Assembly (NCBI GenBank): GCA_023079485.1 | Contig: CM041092.1 | Coordinates: forward strand, 4,588,627-4,652,626 | DNA from: Archilochus colubris | Taxonomy: Eukaryota; Chordata; Aves; Apodiformes; Trochilidae | DNA: 64,000 nt | Direction of reading: 5' to 3' | Shown: one piece after another, positions 50,406 through 64,000 of the stretch | Numbering within the stretch: position 1 is the first letter of the stretch | How the letters are laid out: every line of letters starts with the position of its first letter | Made by a program: the position numbers and the translations under genes | The notes under the pieces: model-generated | Databases searched by the model: none | The model's input: only the letters and a program-made list of their open reading frames with translations | What the model was told of the DNA's origin: nothing

Positions 50406-53400
50406 TTTGCATGAAGGTGTAGTTGTGTATTAACTTATTGTAAGATCAACAATATTTTTCACCTTTTCTTTCTGACTATGGCAGCAATGACTGCAGTGTA
50501 TCTCATGAGGTCCTGTCAATGGAATTAATGCCTTGCATAAAATATTTTGGCCAGTATAATCTGTGACTCATATTAAGCATGAATTAAGGGACCAGACATG
50601 AAATCTGAAGTGAAAACTCAACTCCCTCTCAAGGCTGCAAGAAATTAGACTTTCTGCTGTGGGAACAGACACAGCAAATGGAACTTCTGGGCTGGTCTCT
50701 TCCATGTTTGTGGTCAGAGGCAATCAAAATGAGGTGAGGATTTTTGTGCACTGGATGAATTCAGAGAGTGATGAATTCTTTAAGATTTTGTAAGGAGAGG
50801 TTTTTGTTGTAACGTTGAGAGAAGCACAGGACTTATTGCTCACATAAGTGATGCAAATTAATGCAAATATTTTGTGTGGGCCACAATAGAGAGAATTTTT
50901 TCTTTTAAAGAATAAAATAAATTCCCTTTTAATCCCAGACGTGCAGCTATGTTTAAGCATCCTAGTTGCTCAGTATATTGACAAGTTCACAAAGTGAAGA
51001 CCCCACAACAGTCCACGTAGCTCTTAAAAGCTCTCTCCACTCCTCTTATGCAGGAAGTTTAGTTTTCAAACAGAATTAAGAATTCTCACCCTACCTGAGT
51101 CATGCTTAACACTTAACAGAGTGCCTGGATTTGCAGGAATCATCCTTCAAGATTATTTCAGTGGGTGTAGAGTTGCATTGTAGCTGTGGTTGCTAGCATT
51201 TGATACATGAAGCACCAGGTTCTTCTGCAAAAAATAGTTAACAGCAAGACTTGTAAATGTGTAGCTGTAACACCTGAGGAGCGGGTCTGCAAAAATTGTA
51301 CATTACATCTAAACGAAGCAAATGCATTTCTAATGAGTATTGTCCTTGACTAGCAAAACAAGTAACTGTGATTAACCTCTTCTTCTGAAGTGTTGCCATT
51401 CGCTTTGGCATTTACTATGGAAATACTTCAGCAATTTTACAGGGGATTTGAATAATTCTGCTGATATTTTCATAGGCTTTTTGATTACTGAGAAATGAAA
51501 TATCTGAACGTTTTAAAGTCATGAATATACAAGAGATGAGGAAATGTGACAATATATATCAAAATGTTCCATCTTCTTCATTAAAATCGGCTTTAAGGCA
51601 CAGGACATAAGGGAATTAAAAAGCTGGTCTAGCAAAACTATTTATAACTAACTGTCTGATACTCTTTCAATCATTTTAGTTAATATTAGGCCATTTTGAC
51701 AAAGACATAAAATAAAATCCTCAACACACTTAAATTCAATGACTTCAAAAGCATCAAGATTTCAACTATATTCTGATACTTTTAAGGAATGAAAATTCAG
51801 TGAAGGATAAATCAATTAATTGAAGTTCATCTATTCAATTACACAAATATTTCTTCAGTTTCAGGGAGCTTCCCCAGCTTTCCATCTGGGTTCTTTTTCT
51901 GAGGTGAAACTGGGCTGACTACGAGTACATTTTAGAGATCCCCCACTCAAATAGATTAGATACCCATAAAATTGCCCAGTGGAATAATGGGATATGGGTT
52001 GGAGCTCACTTGCTTACCAAAGTCTGACATTTCTTTCCTGCACTTACAGATGGAATTACAGCAAGAATTAGGTTAATTAATTTGCTTATGATCTGGATCA
52101 GCAGAATTTCTAGAATTGTATTCATTATTGATATATTTCAGAAAAAAAAAAAACCAGTAAAAATAATCATATCTAGAGGATAGTTCAAACAAGATGGGAT
52201 ATTCCAGTTTCAAATAAGTATTTATGACAACATACAGCGTTTGGTTCAATTAATTAAAGAAATGTGGATTTGTTACCAGCACTTATAATTTAGTCAAAAA
52301 AAAATCAAAGTCCTTTTGGCCTTGCAAGTTCCAATTTATCTCAGATGCTTCAGATGGAGGGATGAGCCATCCATCCTCCTTACACTTACGCACACAAAAA
52401 AGACACTAAATCAACTGGGAAGTAAAGAATCAAAAGCAATGAGCACAGAGCAAAAAAACCCAAAAAAACCCAACAAAAAGAAGCGATGAGAAGTCCTGTA
52501 AGAAGTTTTCTGAACTGATTGCCAACACATTACACAGCCAGCTCGTGCTCTTCAGAAGTCCAGTGAGCACTGGAGATAAACTGGAGGCAGGAGGTGACAG
52601 AGAGCTGACAGTGGCCTTGATGGGCCACCAGCCCCAGTGCCACTGAGGAGAGGAAGGAGAGACAAACTTGAGCAGGATTCCAAAGCCTTGAGCTTTCTGA
52701 GTGGTTCTGCCCCCACGTTTGTAACCCAGAGCAGTGGAAGAAGGGGAAGAGTGAGAGAGCACTTAGCTAATCCTCATGGGTTAATCTCATTGAAATCTGA
52801 GAGTCAGATTAAATATTTAAATAAATTAAATGATAAATTAATAGATCAGATAGTTAGGGAGAAGTGACTTCTGACTGTCAATAATGGGAACTATAGCTGT
52901 ACTAATGTATAGAAAAGGTACTGAATTAATGAATCATCCTGAATTTTTACAGTGGTTTTAAAATTAATATATGATGTAAGGAAGACTACAGAAAGTTGGG
53001 AAAACCTTTGAAAAACTTTATAAAAGGAGAAGTCAAAGGGGAGAAATATTTGCAGTAGGCTGAGAGCTTTTTTTATTAAAAAAAAAAAAGCCCTTGTTTT
53101 TGACTTAAGGCAAACTCTCAGGAAAAATACCTTTAGAAAGGTCAAGAACAAAAATGATCATGGGGCTTAGTTAAAGAACACTACACAGGAGATAATTAGA
53201 AAGAATAAGACATCCTTTAAAAAAGTCAAACCCAAATAAAGGAAATAATAGAAAACAGTATGAGCTCTGTCCATTTAAATGTGAAAACACGGTCGGGCAA
53301 ACCTGAGCAATAGAAATGCCTTCTGCAAGAGCTGTGAAAAGATTTCAGAGTGCTGAGGAACAGAGCAACAAAATGGCTAAAGAAATTAGAGGTGGAGAAG

Positions 53401-56400
53401 TGTTATGGAAAGTCAGTACTCACTCAAAGTCAGGAAAGGGAACAAAATGCCAGGACATGGTAGGGAGGGCACACAAAGACACAGGGTGTGGTGTCACTGC
53501 ACAAATCTGTGGGACCTGCACATCCTGAACAAATCCTGTAAAGTAAGAGCAGAATGGAAGAGGCAGAAGAAAACAACAAGAGATTTTTTTAAAAAATGTG
53601 TTGGTTTCTATATATGAAGATCAAAAAAATGGGATAACACCTCTGATCTGGCCAAAAAGTCCTATTATTCTGTGGTTCTTCTTATGGCAAAGGGTGACAG
53701 ACAGCACGTGTCCAGTTGGCATTTTATTTAATAATTACCTTTTTTGTGTGATGTCAGACCACAGATAACATATAAATCAGAGGCAATAGATGGGAATTTT
53801 GCTTAATTTATGCCACAGATTGAGGAGAATTCAAACAGTCAGTTTGTCTGATTCATGATTTAAAGAGACATTAAATTATCTGTGGCCTTTGTGGATGTTT
53901 TTTTTTTTCACATCTGCATCTCACTAGCAAACAGTAAGATGGAGGTTTCTGACTTCTCTGATTCGGTCACTTTGAGATTAGATTCCTGCCAAGTGTTCCC
54001 CATGCAAACACAGCCTCAGACCACTTGGTTATTGATGGAGATGCAGAAGGCACGTGTGCTCCTAACTGATACCAGTGCTGGACACATTTTTCTAATGCCT
54101 TCTGGCTGGGACCTGGGGTGGAATTGTGTCATCTGTTAATGCTCTGCCTCTAGGAAAGGCTGCATGTGAACAAAACATTCTTGAGGATAGTAAACCCTTC
54201 TGAAGTCATGTTAAGTGCTCACAATTAAATAAGAACTTTCTTTTAATTTCTGTGTTTATGAACATTTAATGTACCCAGGCATTTTTCTTCACAGGTAACA
54301 GAAAGAATGGTCTAACACTGATCCTCTTGATTGGTTTATATTTGCCACAGGGATGTGGATACCAGAAAGATATTTCAGTGGTATTTCATTCTATGCCTAA
54401 TTTACAACCCAGGATAGAGATGCCTAATGCAAATTAAATTACAGGTTACCCTGGAAAGAAGGTAAATGACTAATAGATGGAACATTTTATTTAGCATCAT
54501 TTATTCACTGCCAGAAAAAAAATTTTAAAGCTAACCTCTGACCTGTCATCTGGTTGCACGTCCCCAGGTTCCTGTTGTGCATTAGTGAGAATTACACTTG
54601 AACCATATTTGACCCTTAAGCACAACATTGATGCCCTGTGATTTCTTGTCATTTCAGACATGTAAGAGAAAAAGCTGAATTTGACTGCACCAGATTTTTC
54701 CTTTGAACAAAGCAAAAAATTAGTAAGCCCATCACTCGCTGAGTAACATTAGGCAATCAAACAAGAAACAGAAATCATATTATTTAGTCAGAGGGGGCAA
54801 CACTTTGCAAGCCACAAGTTCTCTCCTTTAATAGCTTTTATAAAGCTTCACTTTGATTTTGTTTCCAGAAAGCAATAAAGCAGAAGTTGTTTTCACAAAG
54901 CAGACAGAAAATTGGTTCACTAAGTGTTGATGATTTTCCAAGGGTACTTCAGAATTTCTAAACTCTTGCATATTTAACAGTACTTTGGCTTTTATTTTCA
55001 ACAAAAATTTCAATAAATAGATTAACAGCTAATCTGCTTATGATTTATATCTTGATATGTGTTATTGTTTCTGGTAGAATTATCCATTATGTTCTTCTGT
55101 TTGCTCACACTTGGAATATTTCTGTCCTTTTTTTGCATTGATTGCTCTTTTGCTCACCTCAAGTAAACTACTGTATAGCTGAAAATAAGTATCTGAATGT
55201 AACAGCATATTGCAAGCAATTTACTGCTTGTATTGCTCATTTCAACTTTTTTTTTCCAGTTTTTTGACAGGAATGCAATTTGCATTTTCTTATTAATACT
55301 GATAAGAAGCCGGACATTACAGCTATTGGAAACCCAAGTCAATTTGGTTTGCCCTTCAAACAAAATACTCCTTTGTTACAACATTTGGCAGCTCTGCATT
55401 ACAAGATTGATAGGTCTGGATGCTGAATTCTTTGTAACTGAAAGGTTACCAGCAAAAACTGGATGTACTAATGCTGAGACAGAACCTGATGTTACCTGAA
55501 GAAAAAGAAAATAATAAAGAAAAGTTATGAATATGTGTATGTGGATTAGTTCTAAGCATTCCTGGAACAAATATGCATTTTAACCACTGCACTCTGTGAA
55601 CAAGACAGGGTCATCTCAAAGGACAAATGCATGAGCTGCAAGAACACAGAAAACCTGTTTAAAGGAACAGGACTTTCTTATGCAGTCCAGATTATAGGGG
55701 TTTTATAGCCAAGGTCACATAATTTTATAGATAATGAAACAACTGCCAAGCAGTTAATAGGCTGCAGTGATCAGAATGTTTGTTTTTCAGAAAAAAATTA
55801 AAGTATAGTGGTTCCACTTGCCTTGCCAGCCAACTCAATATTTTATTTGATAAATTTTGACAGAAAAAGGCACTTCTTCTTTTTCAGTAGGAATACTTTC
55901 TTCTCCATCCATATCTAAGGATAACAGATATCCTTAGGATATTCATAACTTGAATCAGAAGCAAGATTTGCCTAGGCTTTGTAATGCATTTTTTTTTTAA
56001 ACTGAAACCTCAAAAATTTTATTTTTATATTTAAAAAAAGGTTGAGAAAAAAGAGAGAATAATGAAAGAGAACACAGGAGAATAAGAGAAAACTGGAGCT
56101 GACCATAAAAATACTTTTTCCTTGTTCTCTCCTTTTATTTTCCTTATTCTGAATTCTTCTACTTTAAACCTAGGTTTCTGAAATATCAGAAGAAATATTC
56201 ACCTCAGAATAGATGTCTCTTTTCCTTTTCAAAACAACCCTCTGCTGCCCTGTTCTCACTCTCTGCTTTCCATACCCATTTTAGGGTACGGAGTGGTCCA
56301 AGCCCATCTCTGATAGTGACACTGCAAGTTTCACTGCTGGTTTTTTAGGATGCATATTTTGTATTTTCAGCTGGATGCACAAGTTGTTTTTCTTGTGGTT

Positions 56401-59245
56401 GGAAGTATCACTCAGTGTAAGAGTCAGGTGTGACAACTGAATGACTCAGGCTTTGCTCTTGCTTACAACTTAGGAGCAGGTCATTTGTTAGAGTTTAGCC
56501 TGGGCTGTACATCACCATATGGAGAAAGACTTTATTGATATAAAGATATTCCTTTTATTTAGATGCATGCCCCTGGCAGATGACAAAACAAAAAGAAGAG
56601 ACAGCACAGTGCTTTGGTGCTTAAAATAGAGTTTGCTGCTAACTTTATAGAAACAAATAAGGGCTTGGGGATCATATGACACCAATTTGATTTATATAAA
56701 CTAGCTCCACTGTTTGCCTTTTTAGGTTGCACTAGACTTCAAGGACAGTTTTCATGTTGGACTGACAGAATGGCAGGAATCAAGTAAACAGAACAGTCAG
56801 GGATTTTTTTTTTTTTTAATTTCATTTTGTTCTCCTATTAATATAATTGCTAGGTTGTTTTTTTTTCCTCAGAGTGGCCCTGAAAGTCACCCCACTGGTA
56901 ATGAAATCGAGCTACATAAACAAAGCTGTCTGATTTGAAAAAAAAATTAAGGTCCTGGTTTTTCACAGCTAAGGAACCCTTCACAGTCTGATGATTTGTT
57001 TTGAAATTAACCATCTACCACTGAATATATGTCTTTATCACAAAAAGCACTACTGTGTTCTTGATTGGTGGTTACAGAAAAGAGAAATATGTCTTGATGT
57101 TTAGTTAACTTAATAGATGCTCTCTAACTTCCCCACTCTCCCTCATCCTCAAAGCCAGGGCAGTTCAGGGCTGGTCCTATTCACTGCTCAGTGTAGTGAT
57201 TCAGAACCAGCAAACTGTGCTGTTGGGAAAGGTCTTTAAGATCACCCATCCCAAGTGAAGTTCCTACTCCCTCTGTCCATAAGACTTAAAGGAGGTGTTA
57301 TGAGAATTTGAATCTACTGTGTGTACACCCAGCACCTAAAAGGAAGAGGAATTGCTTTTACATGAGTGTCTTGGCCACACCAGGATTTCCTTAGTTTGCC
57401 CCCTTTCCCATCTGTGCTCCTTTGACCTTACACTGCTGGGCAGAAGGTTTCTGCAGAATGATGGGGATAAGAAGGTGGCCAGATTCTTTCTAGGGTTCTA
57501 TCACTGATCATTTTTAATTCTGCCTTTTAGGAAAGCATATGGAGGCATCACCTATGATGACAAGGCATGGGAATAAAAAAATGCAGCTCAGCTGAGGCAC
57601 TTGGTTAGTGAGTCTTCACAGGATAGCTGTTTTCATAATGGGAAAGAGTTCAGAGTTCCAGAACAAAGAACCTTTGACTTCACTCCAGAGAAAGCCTTCA
57701 ATAGGAAGCAGCGTGTGTGCCAGGTAGGGAAGTGTGGGACTGAGAGGACAAGAAAGAAGGAATTCACTCTGGAGACCATTTTGGGTCAATATCCAAGCAA
57801 ATAAATACAGTGTAAAAGCCACTTCATCACAAAGCCTGAGGCCATACACAGTGGGGGAGCTAAAGGGACTTCTTGATCCATCCACAGACATCACCTTTGA
57901 AGGGTCCTGCTTCTTTTTGTTTAAGCTGAAGGAGACCAAGTAACTTCCCTCATGACCCTGAGTGCCTAAACTCGTTGGTACAGGGAGATGGGATGGGGGA
58001 TTCCTGTTTCCTCAGAGGTGTGGGGACATTCTCAGCCTTCTCTTCATGTTTGCAACACCTTCACTGGCTGATATTGCTTTCCTCAGTGTGTCCCTGGACT
58101 GCCTGAAAGCATCAGAATATTTTCATATTGACAAATCCATCATCTCTGAGGAGCAGAGTATGTTTTAAAGAATACAACTATTCCTATGATATACCCTATT
58201 AGATCTGGAGGATATAAATGGTAGAGGCTACACTCAATTTCTCTACCTTTGGGAAGAAGAGCTATGCCTTCTCCTGCTTTGTCACTTTGTCTTTTTACAA
58301 CAGTTCTGAACTATTCCTTATCTATCCTGTCAGTCTCATATCTGAAATGTTAACAAACAGACAAAAGTTTGATGCTCTTCATACTGAAGCCAAGACCCTT
58401 CACTGAGACCATAAAATCATCATTAGGTGGATTTGGCCAGGCAGTTAGAGATTCTTTTTTTGTCTTGGCTCTCTCCTAGCCTTAAGTTTTCATTAAGTTT
58501 TCTTAATTGAAAGCAGACATATTTAGTAACACATCCAGTTTGCTTTTGGGTGACTTTTTGGAATTCTAACTGTAGGTGCTTCAACCCACCACCATATCCA
58601 CCAGTTACTTCTGTGCTGAGTTTCATCCAGTATTTTTTTTTTTCCAATATCAGTCAGAACCAAAAAGCAGAATGGATTGCTAGAAGAGTCAAGATTCTGA
58701 TTGACAGTGAATAGCAAACAATATTTCCAGCTCAATAAATGTCAGTAAGTATTTGATAAGCAAGATAAACTATAATAATCTCCAGAGCAGGGCATAGTAC
58801 AAGAACAGTAAAAAAAAAATACAAAATTAAAAACTTCATTTAGGGGAAAGAAGCAAACCCAGCTATTTGAAATGTTGTAATAATTTCTGTAAAATGTGGT
58901 TCAGAATTCTGTATGAACAGATATATCTGGAAAAAGGAAAGGTAAAGAACTTGTTTTCATTAGTTCTGTAGATACAATGTAAAGGTTTTGCATTTCCCAA
59001 ATAGATGATCACTTATTATACTCAAACTATTAAAAAAGAATAAGTTTAATCACCACTTATAGTGTGCCTAATATTATATCTGGTCTAAATAAAAGAATGT
59101 AATGGGGATATTTAAGGAATATTCTCAAAAGATATCCAGACAAAAAAAGAAAATAAAAGAAACAATGGAAAATATTTCCACATTGTGCATGAAAACCTTC
59201 TTCCTGCTTGTTTGGTGCAGTTGACTACATTTACAGGTTTATTAT
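50406..59245. other. unique-looking DNA, no gene recognised
   Basis: Nearly 9 kb with no recognisable gene, CR1 or RNA gene. Frames reach about 110 codons (52,430-52,762 minus and 57,616-57,939 minus) and have no domain that I recognise. The segment near 57,215-57,255 (GGGAAAGGTCTTTAAGATCACC) faintly resembles the 3' UTR of an old CR1, but is too short to call. Confidence 0.5.
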
Positions 59246-59248
59246 TTT

Positions 59249-59521
59249 GACCAGTGATAGGACAAGGGGTAATGGGTGTAAATTGGAGCATAGGAGGTTC
59301 AAGTTGAATATCCGGAAAAATTTTTTTCCTGTAAGGGTTACAGAGCCCTGGAACAGGCTGCCCAGGGGGGTCGTGGAGTCTCCTTCACTGGAGACATTCA
59401 AAACCCGCCTGGACACGTTCCTATGCGAAGTGCTCTAGGTGGCCCTGCTCTGGCAGGGGGGGTTGGACTAGATGATCTTTCGAGGTCCCTTCCAACCCCA
59501 AGGATTCTATGATTCTATGAT
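59249..59521 (+). mobile_element. CR1 LINE 3' copy, different subfamily, about 275 bp
   Basis: The plus strand encodes the ORF2 end with [42 protein letters not shown] and a stop after LCEVL, followed by a 3' UTR. The UTR contains GGTTGGACTAGATGATCTTT and CCCTTCCAACCCC, and closes with two copies of ATTCTATG. The ORF2 tail differs from the 30-46 kb group ([14 protein letters not shown] versus [15 protein letters not shown]), so it belongs to a separate CR1 lineage. It is 5'-truncated near 59,249. The terminal octamers are intact and the ORF2 tail is unbroken, which suggests moderate age. Confidence 0.95.
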
Positions 59522-61204
59522 TTATTTGGAATTACTGGACATTCATTTTCCATGGTGCATGTATTATAAGTCTCCAAAACTTGTTAGAGTTGAGTATTGT
59601 CGTGTACATAATTTTTCTTTCCTTTTGGGGCAGGGAGAAGGGGAAATGCAGAGCATAGATTTCTTGTGCTTAGAAGCCATCATGTCAGATTCTCATTAAT
59701 CAGGGATATGCCCAGTCCAAGATGATTACAGATTTTGTAGTCTATCCTTATATTTTCAGTCTCTTGAGACCTTTCCATGGAGCATGGCAAATCAGCAGTC
59801 AATACCTGGACTTAGGCAGAACTAGATTAATAAGCAGGATAGCTCTTTTCTCTCTGAAACCTGTCATGCTGCACCATAACTTGCTTCACACAACAAATAG
59901 ACCCGCTTCAAAGTTTTAAAGGGATTCTAAATCTTGAACTTCCACATGATTTCCTAAATTTATTCAGTAACCCCTTGATTTAAGAAGTGGATTCACACCT
60001 TATTCTCAGCTGAACAGCTGTTTATATTGTTCCCCAACATGCCATAACAGACTGCAGACAGGAAAGTTTTGAAGAATATTCCATGCCTAAGAGGATATAG
60101 AAAGCAAGGTGTGCTTCATTTTTTTGAGGCACAGTAACTCGTGCAGATGTTTTGGGGAAAAGAATATATCATTTATTTCCTGATATTTTTGCACAGTGCA
60201 AATGATACTAAGATTTGTCTGCCTAATCAAAGCCTAGTGGACATAAAAATCTATAAAGAAATACTATCAATTATGCTTTCAATGACTGATAATTATTTTG
60301 GTAGTTTCAGGGGTTGTGATGGATTTAGATCAAGCCTTAAAAGGGTGTTTTGAGGTTGGGCTTTTTGTGTCAAACTTTTCATTTTGTAAAACAAAATGCC
60401 AATACTGCAGAAGGAAATTTTTCTGGGAGATACAGATTACAGCTCTTTAAGAAGCTGAAAAACTTCTGAATCATGAATAACCTCTTAAAAATCTCAGGAG
60501 TTGTACATGATCTGGACTCACCTGAGTTAAAATTGTGCCATCAAGTTACAAGGGAGGCTTCTTTGCAGCCTCACTTGGGGCACTGCTTGGGTTTAGGTCT
60601 TGTTTGTCTTTAATCCTGGCAACATGTGTGTGAAATAGAAATGCATTGAGGCATTTGTCAAAAAAAAAAAAGACTACAGAAGAGATCATCTACGTTAGTG
60701 AGTGTTCACTGATTTCTAGTGCCCTCATTCATGGGGAAAGGGAGGGATAGCCTCTCATCAGAGAAATCTAAAATTTGTTCAGAGCTGTAAGAATTGCTAT
60801 AATCAGCCTCTACTCATAATCAGTTTCATTGAGTAAGTACTCAGCTAATCTAAAAATTGGTCTGAAAAGTGTCTCTAGCTGCACTTTCAAGTGGGACCCA
60901 GAACAAGTGAGCAGCCCTGGGACTTTGGGTGGGTTGATTTTAGGTTGACAGGGAGTCAACCTGCTTTTCTCCAGTCTCATTCTGCATCAAACCCTCCAAT
61001 TCAGTTTGCATCAGTTTACATGTGCAACAACTGCTCCACTGTGGAGATCTTCTTCTGATCATCTTCTCCTGATCATCACTGCAGCCACTACATGCAGGAA
61101 TAAATACAGGGTGGGTGCATTTCCAGTGCACCTAGCACTGCCTTGGTAGCCTGTTCCTTTTTGCTGGACAGAGGAAGATGAACCAGATGGTCTTTTACTC
61201 CAGC
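59522..61204. other. spacer between two CR1 copies, no gene seen
   Basis: Unique-looking AT-rich DNA. A small palindrome, CATTTTGT-AAA-ACAAAATG, lies at 60,380-60,398, and an A run at 60,660-60,671. No frame has a recognisable product. Confidence 0.5.
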
Positions 61205-61670
61205 CAGATCATTGGAACATGTCCAGAGAAGGCCACAAAAATGGTCAGAGGGCTCAAGCATCCCTCTTATAAACACAGCCTGAGGGAGCCGTGGTTGTAC
61301 AGCCTGAAGAGAAGACACAGGGAAGACATAATAATGACATTCCATTGCCTGAAGGGGCTACAGGAAAGCTGGAAAAAGACTTTTTAGAAGGGTTTGTAGT
61401 GAGAGGACAGGGGTAATGGTTTTAAACTTGAAGAGGATAGATTTAGGTTAGAGATTAGGAAGAAATTCTTTCGTGTGTGGGTGGTGAGACATTGGAACAG
61501 GTTGCCCAGGGAAGTTGTGCAAACTCCATTCCTGAAAGTGTTCAAGTCCATGTTGGATGGAGTTCTGAGCAACCTGATCTAGTGGGAGGTGTCCCTGCCC
61601 ACACAAGGGGGGTTGGAACAGGATGATCTTTAAGGTCCCTACCAACTCAAACCATTCTATGATTCTGTGA
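61205..61670 (+). mobile_element. CR1 LINE 3' copy, about 465 bp
   Basis: The plus strand shows the CR1 ORF2 C-terminal DNA from the 'CCAGAGAAGGCC' segment through 'TTTAGGTTAGAGATTAGGAAG', 'GGAACAGGTTGCCCAGGGAAG' and 'GAGCAACCTGATCTAGTGGG'. The 3' UTR ends in ATTCTATG and a degenerate second octamer (ATTCTGTG). Several stops and frameshifts interrupt the frame, so it is inactive. It resembles the remnant at 50,290 more than the 30-46 kb group. The left edge is approximate, since similarity becomes faint upstream of 61,205. Confidence 0.93.
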
Positions 61671-64000
61671 GAGTCTGACAAATGCCTGATGTACTTTTTC
61701 CTCATTTGTGGAAATAGAACAGTTTTAACACACGTTTTACAAACCAAATTATTGTATTTGGTCTCTTATCTATTCACTGTCATCCACTTACCTCAAACTA
61801 AAATAAAGATATATAACATTCAGGATTCAGTGTCTGGGAATGATAGTGCCTTGACTTAGAGCCCTGGAAATGGCATTGTCATTTTACCACAAAGAACAGC
61901 ATCAATTTGTTCAGTGATACTGAAAGGCCACCCCAACTCTTTTACCTCTCACAACATTGATTTGATGGGATCCATCTCAGAGAGGGAGAAAGTAATTTTA
62001 GCTATGAAATTCTTGCCTTCTCCCTTTCTGCAAGGCTGACCACCAATGATTATTTGGTGTAAACACCTCTCCATCATAACACAGGCTGTGAACATTAGCA
62101 GAGAGCGTGGCAGATCAGCTGAGATGGGGTAATAACAGTCTCCTCTCAGCAACAGAGGTGAACAGATTTAAACAAGACCTCAATTGAATTGTACCTTTAT
62201 AAGACTGAACCTGGGTATCCATTTTGGGCTGCTAGTAATTTGCATTAAGGAGAGAATAATAAGAAAAAAAAAATTTTGCTTTTCTTCTTGTAAGTCATTC
62301 AAGTTGAAATTACCTCAGGCCTTTCCCTTAGCTATTAATTTTGCAGACTTCTTACATTTTAAGATATAGTCTACTGTAAATAAAAAGACTGGGACATCTG
62401 CTACAAGAATCAATACTTCTTATCCCCTCAACTACTAACTGCCTGACCAGTTCCATCACAAGTGTCTCACACTTACCCTTTTACCCTTACATACTGTATG
62501 ACAACCTAGTATTGATCTAGCAAAAAACCCTGTCCTAATTTAAATCCCCTTCAAGCCTTTCCTCTGTCGTGACAACTTTGGGAAATCATCCAAGAAAATG
62601 GAAAATTATTTGGATGAGCAGAGGCATGAAAAAGTGTATCTTTAAAGATAAGAAGTGTTTGTAAGCCCCATGTTCCCCCTCTTTCCCAACCTTATGCTGG
62701 TGAGTTGGCAGCAGAACTTCCTCATTTTCAGCAGCCAGTTAGCCATCCTGGAGAGAAGGAGCTTCCAGACCCCATTTATTGGGAATAAGAAAGAAATGGG
62801 GCTATGGAGAAAGCATCATTTCCATAAACTTTCTGCCCAGAGCCAGCAGTTCCCAGGCTGCAGTGTTGTGGCTGTGCTGCCATGCTCACCCACTCCCAGC
62901 CAGATGTTGCAACATCTGCAGCTTGCCATTGAGCAATGAGCCTCAGTGGGCATGGGGAGCAGAGTTCAGTTCATCATTTGTTCTTCTCTTCCCAGTAGCC
63001 ATCCCTCCACTCCTGTTGGTCACAAAGGGCAAGCCAAAGGGGCCATCCAGGCTGAGCATCTGGAGAGAGGGCAAAACTGCTCCTGACAGTGCTACAACAC
63101 TCACCCTCAGGAGCTGCACGTGCAATATGGTGCCTCAGTCAGACCAACTTCATCATTTTAATGTCATCATTCAATCAATTTGGAGTTTGCTTACGTTTTT
63201 AATGACTCTTAAGAAATTGCCAAAGTTATCTTGAGGATGGGAGGTTCATGTAAATAACTTGGTGCACAGAGCCTGCTGGTGGGGGTGGAGAGCTTCTCTT
63301 TTTCTGGAGTCTCTCACTAGCTGGAGCTCTGGGAAAAAAAATCTTTTCTGTTGTGGTACTGTGCTGTAAAGGTTATTTGGGTTCCAGTGAAAAAACACCA
63401 AAAGAAAACAGATGGGTTTTCTCTTCTTTTTCCTCCTTCATCCTCTATCTCAGAAGATGCTGGAGGCATAATATTCTTAATGGAAATGTTTCAGTTCCCT
63501 TGATCATAACACATTGATGTGATGTTCCCTTGCTTTGCATGTTGTTCTTCTTAACTGGACCATTAAGTGTTAACATCTTTCTCATTTTTCTTTTTTCTTT
63601 TTTTTTTTTTTTTGGTTGCTTTTTACAAACTGAGGAAGAGGTAGATTCGTAGATTCTAGAGGAATCATTTTAAATCTGCCTGTAGAGGACCTTGGAAAAG
63701 ATCCTGAATTTGGAATACATTGTTCTGCCATCTTAAAAACATTTTTTGGCACTTCTTGTTTGAAGATATCCTGACTGGCATATATGATCTTTTATTCATA
63801 ATCTACCGTTGCAGCTGATACAGTTAGATCTGTGTTGTTTCTTCATAGATAAATGCATTTTTAAATGGCTTTGAAGCTTTTTAAAGTATAAATGTATCAT
63901 ACAATATATTGTGACAACTGGTTAACTAGACCTGCTTTCTTTTTCTTTTTTTTCTTTGGGAAGTTTTCTTTTCATGTGCACACCAGCCTATGAACTGTGT
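61671..64000. other. unique-looking DNA, no gene recognised
   Basis: No gene or transposon recognised up to the end of the window. The frame at 62,779-63,234 (151 codons, plus) has no recognisable domain. A T-rich run spans about 63,590-63,613. Confidence 0.5.
63598..63613. repeat. poly(T) tract
   Basis: About 16 T residues at the end of a longer T-rich stretch that starts near 63,575. This is simple sequence only. Confidence 0.8.

Noticed and set aside
57215..57255. Faint similarity to the CR1 3' UTR phrase GGAAAGGTCTTTAAGATCAC
   Set aside because: It is too short and diverged, with no terminal octamer or ORF2 sequence nearby.
60380..60398. Palindrome CATTTTGT-AAA-ACAAAATG
   Set aside because: An 8-bp AT-rich stem is expected by chance many times in 64 kb of this composition.
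61178..61387. A 69-codon plus-strand frame with KRRHREDIIMTFHCLKG
   Set aside because: It lies in and beside CR1 and is a decayed CR1 ORF2 piece, not a host gene.

Overview
This window looks like ordinary non-coding nuclear DNA of a bird. The main evidence is eight pieces of CR1-type LINE retrotransposon. They are 5'-truncated, most end in copies of the CR1 3'-terminal octamer ATTCTATG (or a close variant), and several encode the end of CR1 ORF2 with the recognisable string [11 protein letters not shown] or a close variant. The DNA is AT-rich, CpG-poor and full of A/T homopolymers, with stop codons throughout all six frames. There is no bacterial gene organisation. I cannot name the species or order, and I see no convincing multi-exon gene, rRNA, tRNA or CRISPR array.

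Layout. Positions 1-18,190 are unique-looking AT-rich DNA with simple repeats and no CR1 that I recognise. From 18,191 to 22,000 there are two old, diverged CR1 pieces on the minus strand. From 22,000 to 30,040 the sequence is again unique-looking. From 30,042 to 32,680 two better preserved minus-strand CR1 copies of one subfamily lie 1.5 kb apart, with a tandem duplication of about 137 bp between them. From 32,680 to 45,200 there is a long stretch without CR1.

The one place with several gene-like signals is 44,280-45,600. It holds a homeobox-type motif cluster, a TATAAA box at 45,208, a pocket of six CpGs in 60 bp at 45,283-45,342, and a short frame at 45,383-45,601. That frame begins with a signal-peptide-like hydrophobic run followed by a hydrophilic tail. 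It could be the first exon of an unrecognised secreted peptide, but this is a hypothesis. A well preserved CR1 copy follows at 45,909-46,323 and breaks off at a (TA)13 microsatellite. From 46,350 to 64,000 the DNA is mostly unique, with an internal CR1 fragment at 50,290 (minus) and two plus-strand CR1 copies at 59,249 and 61,205.

Nothing here supports a set of genes working together. Recognised CR1 amounts to roughly 3.2 kb, about 5% of the window. Open frames of 100-170 codons occur, but none outside CR1 resembles a protein I can name.
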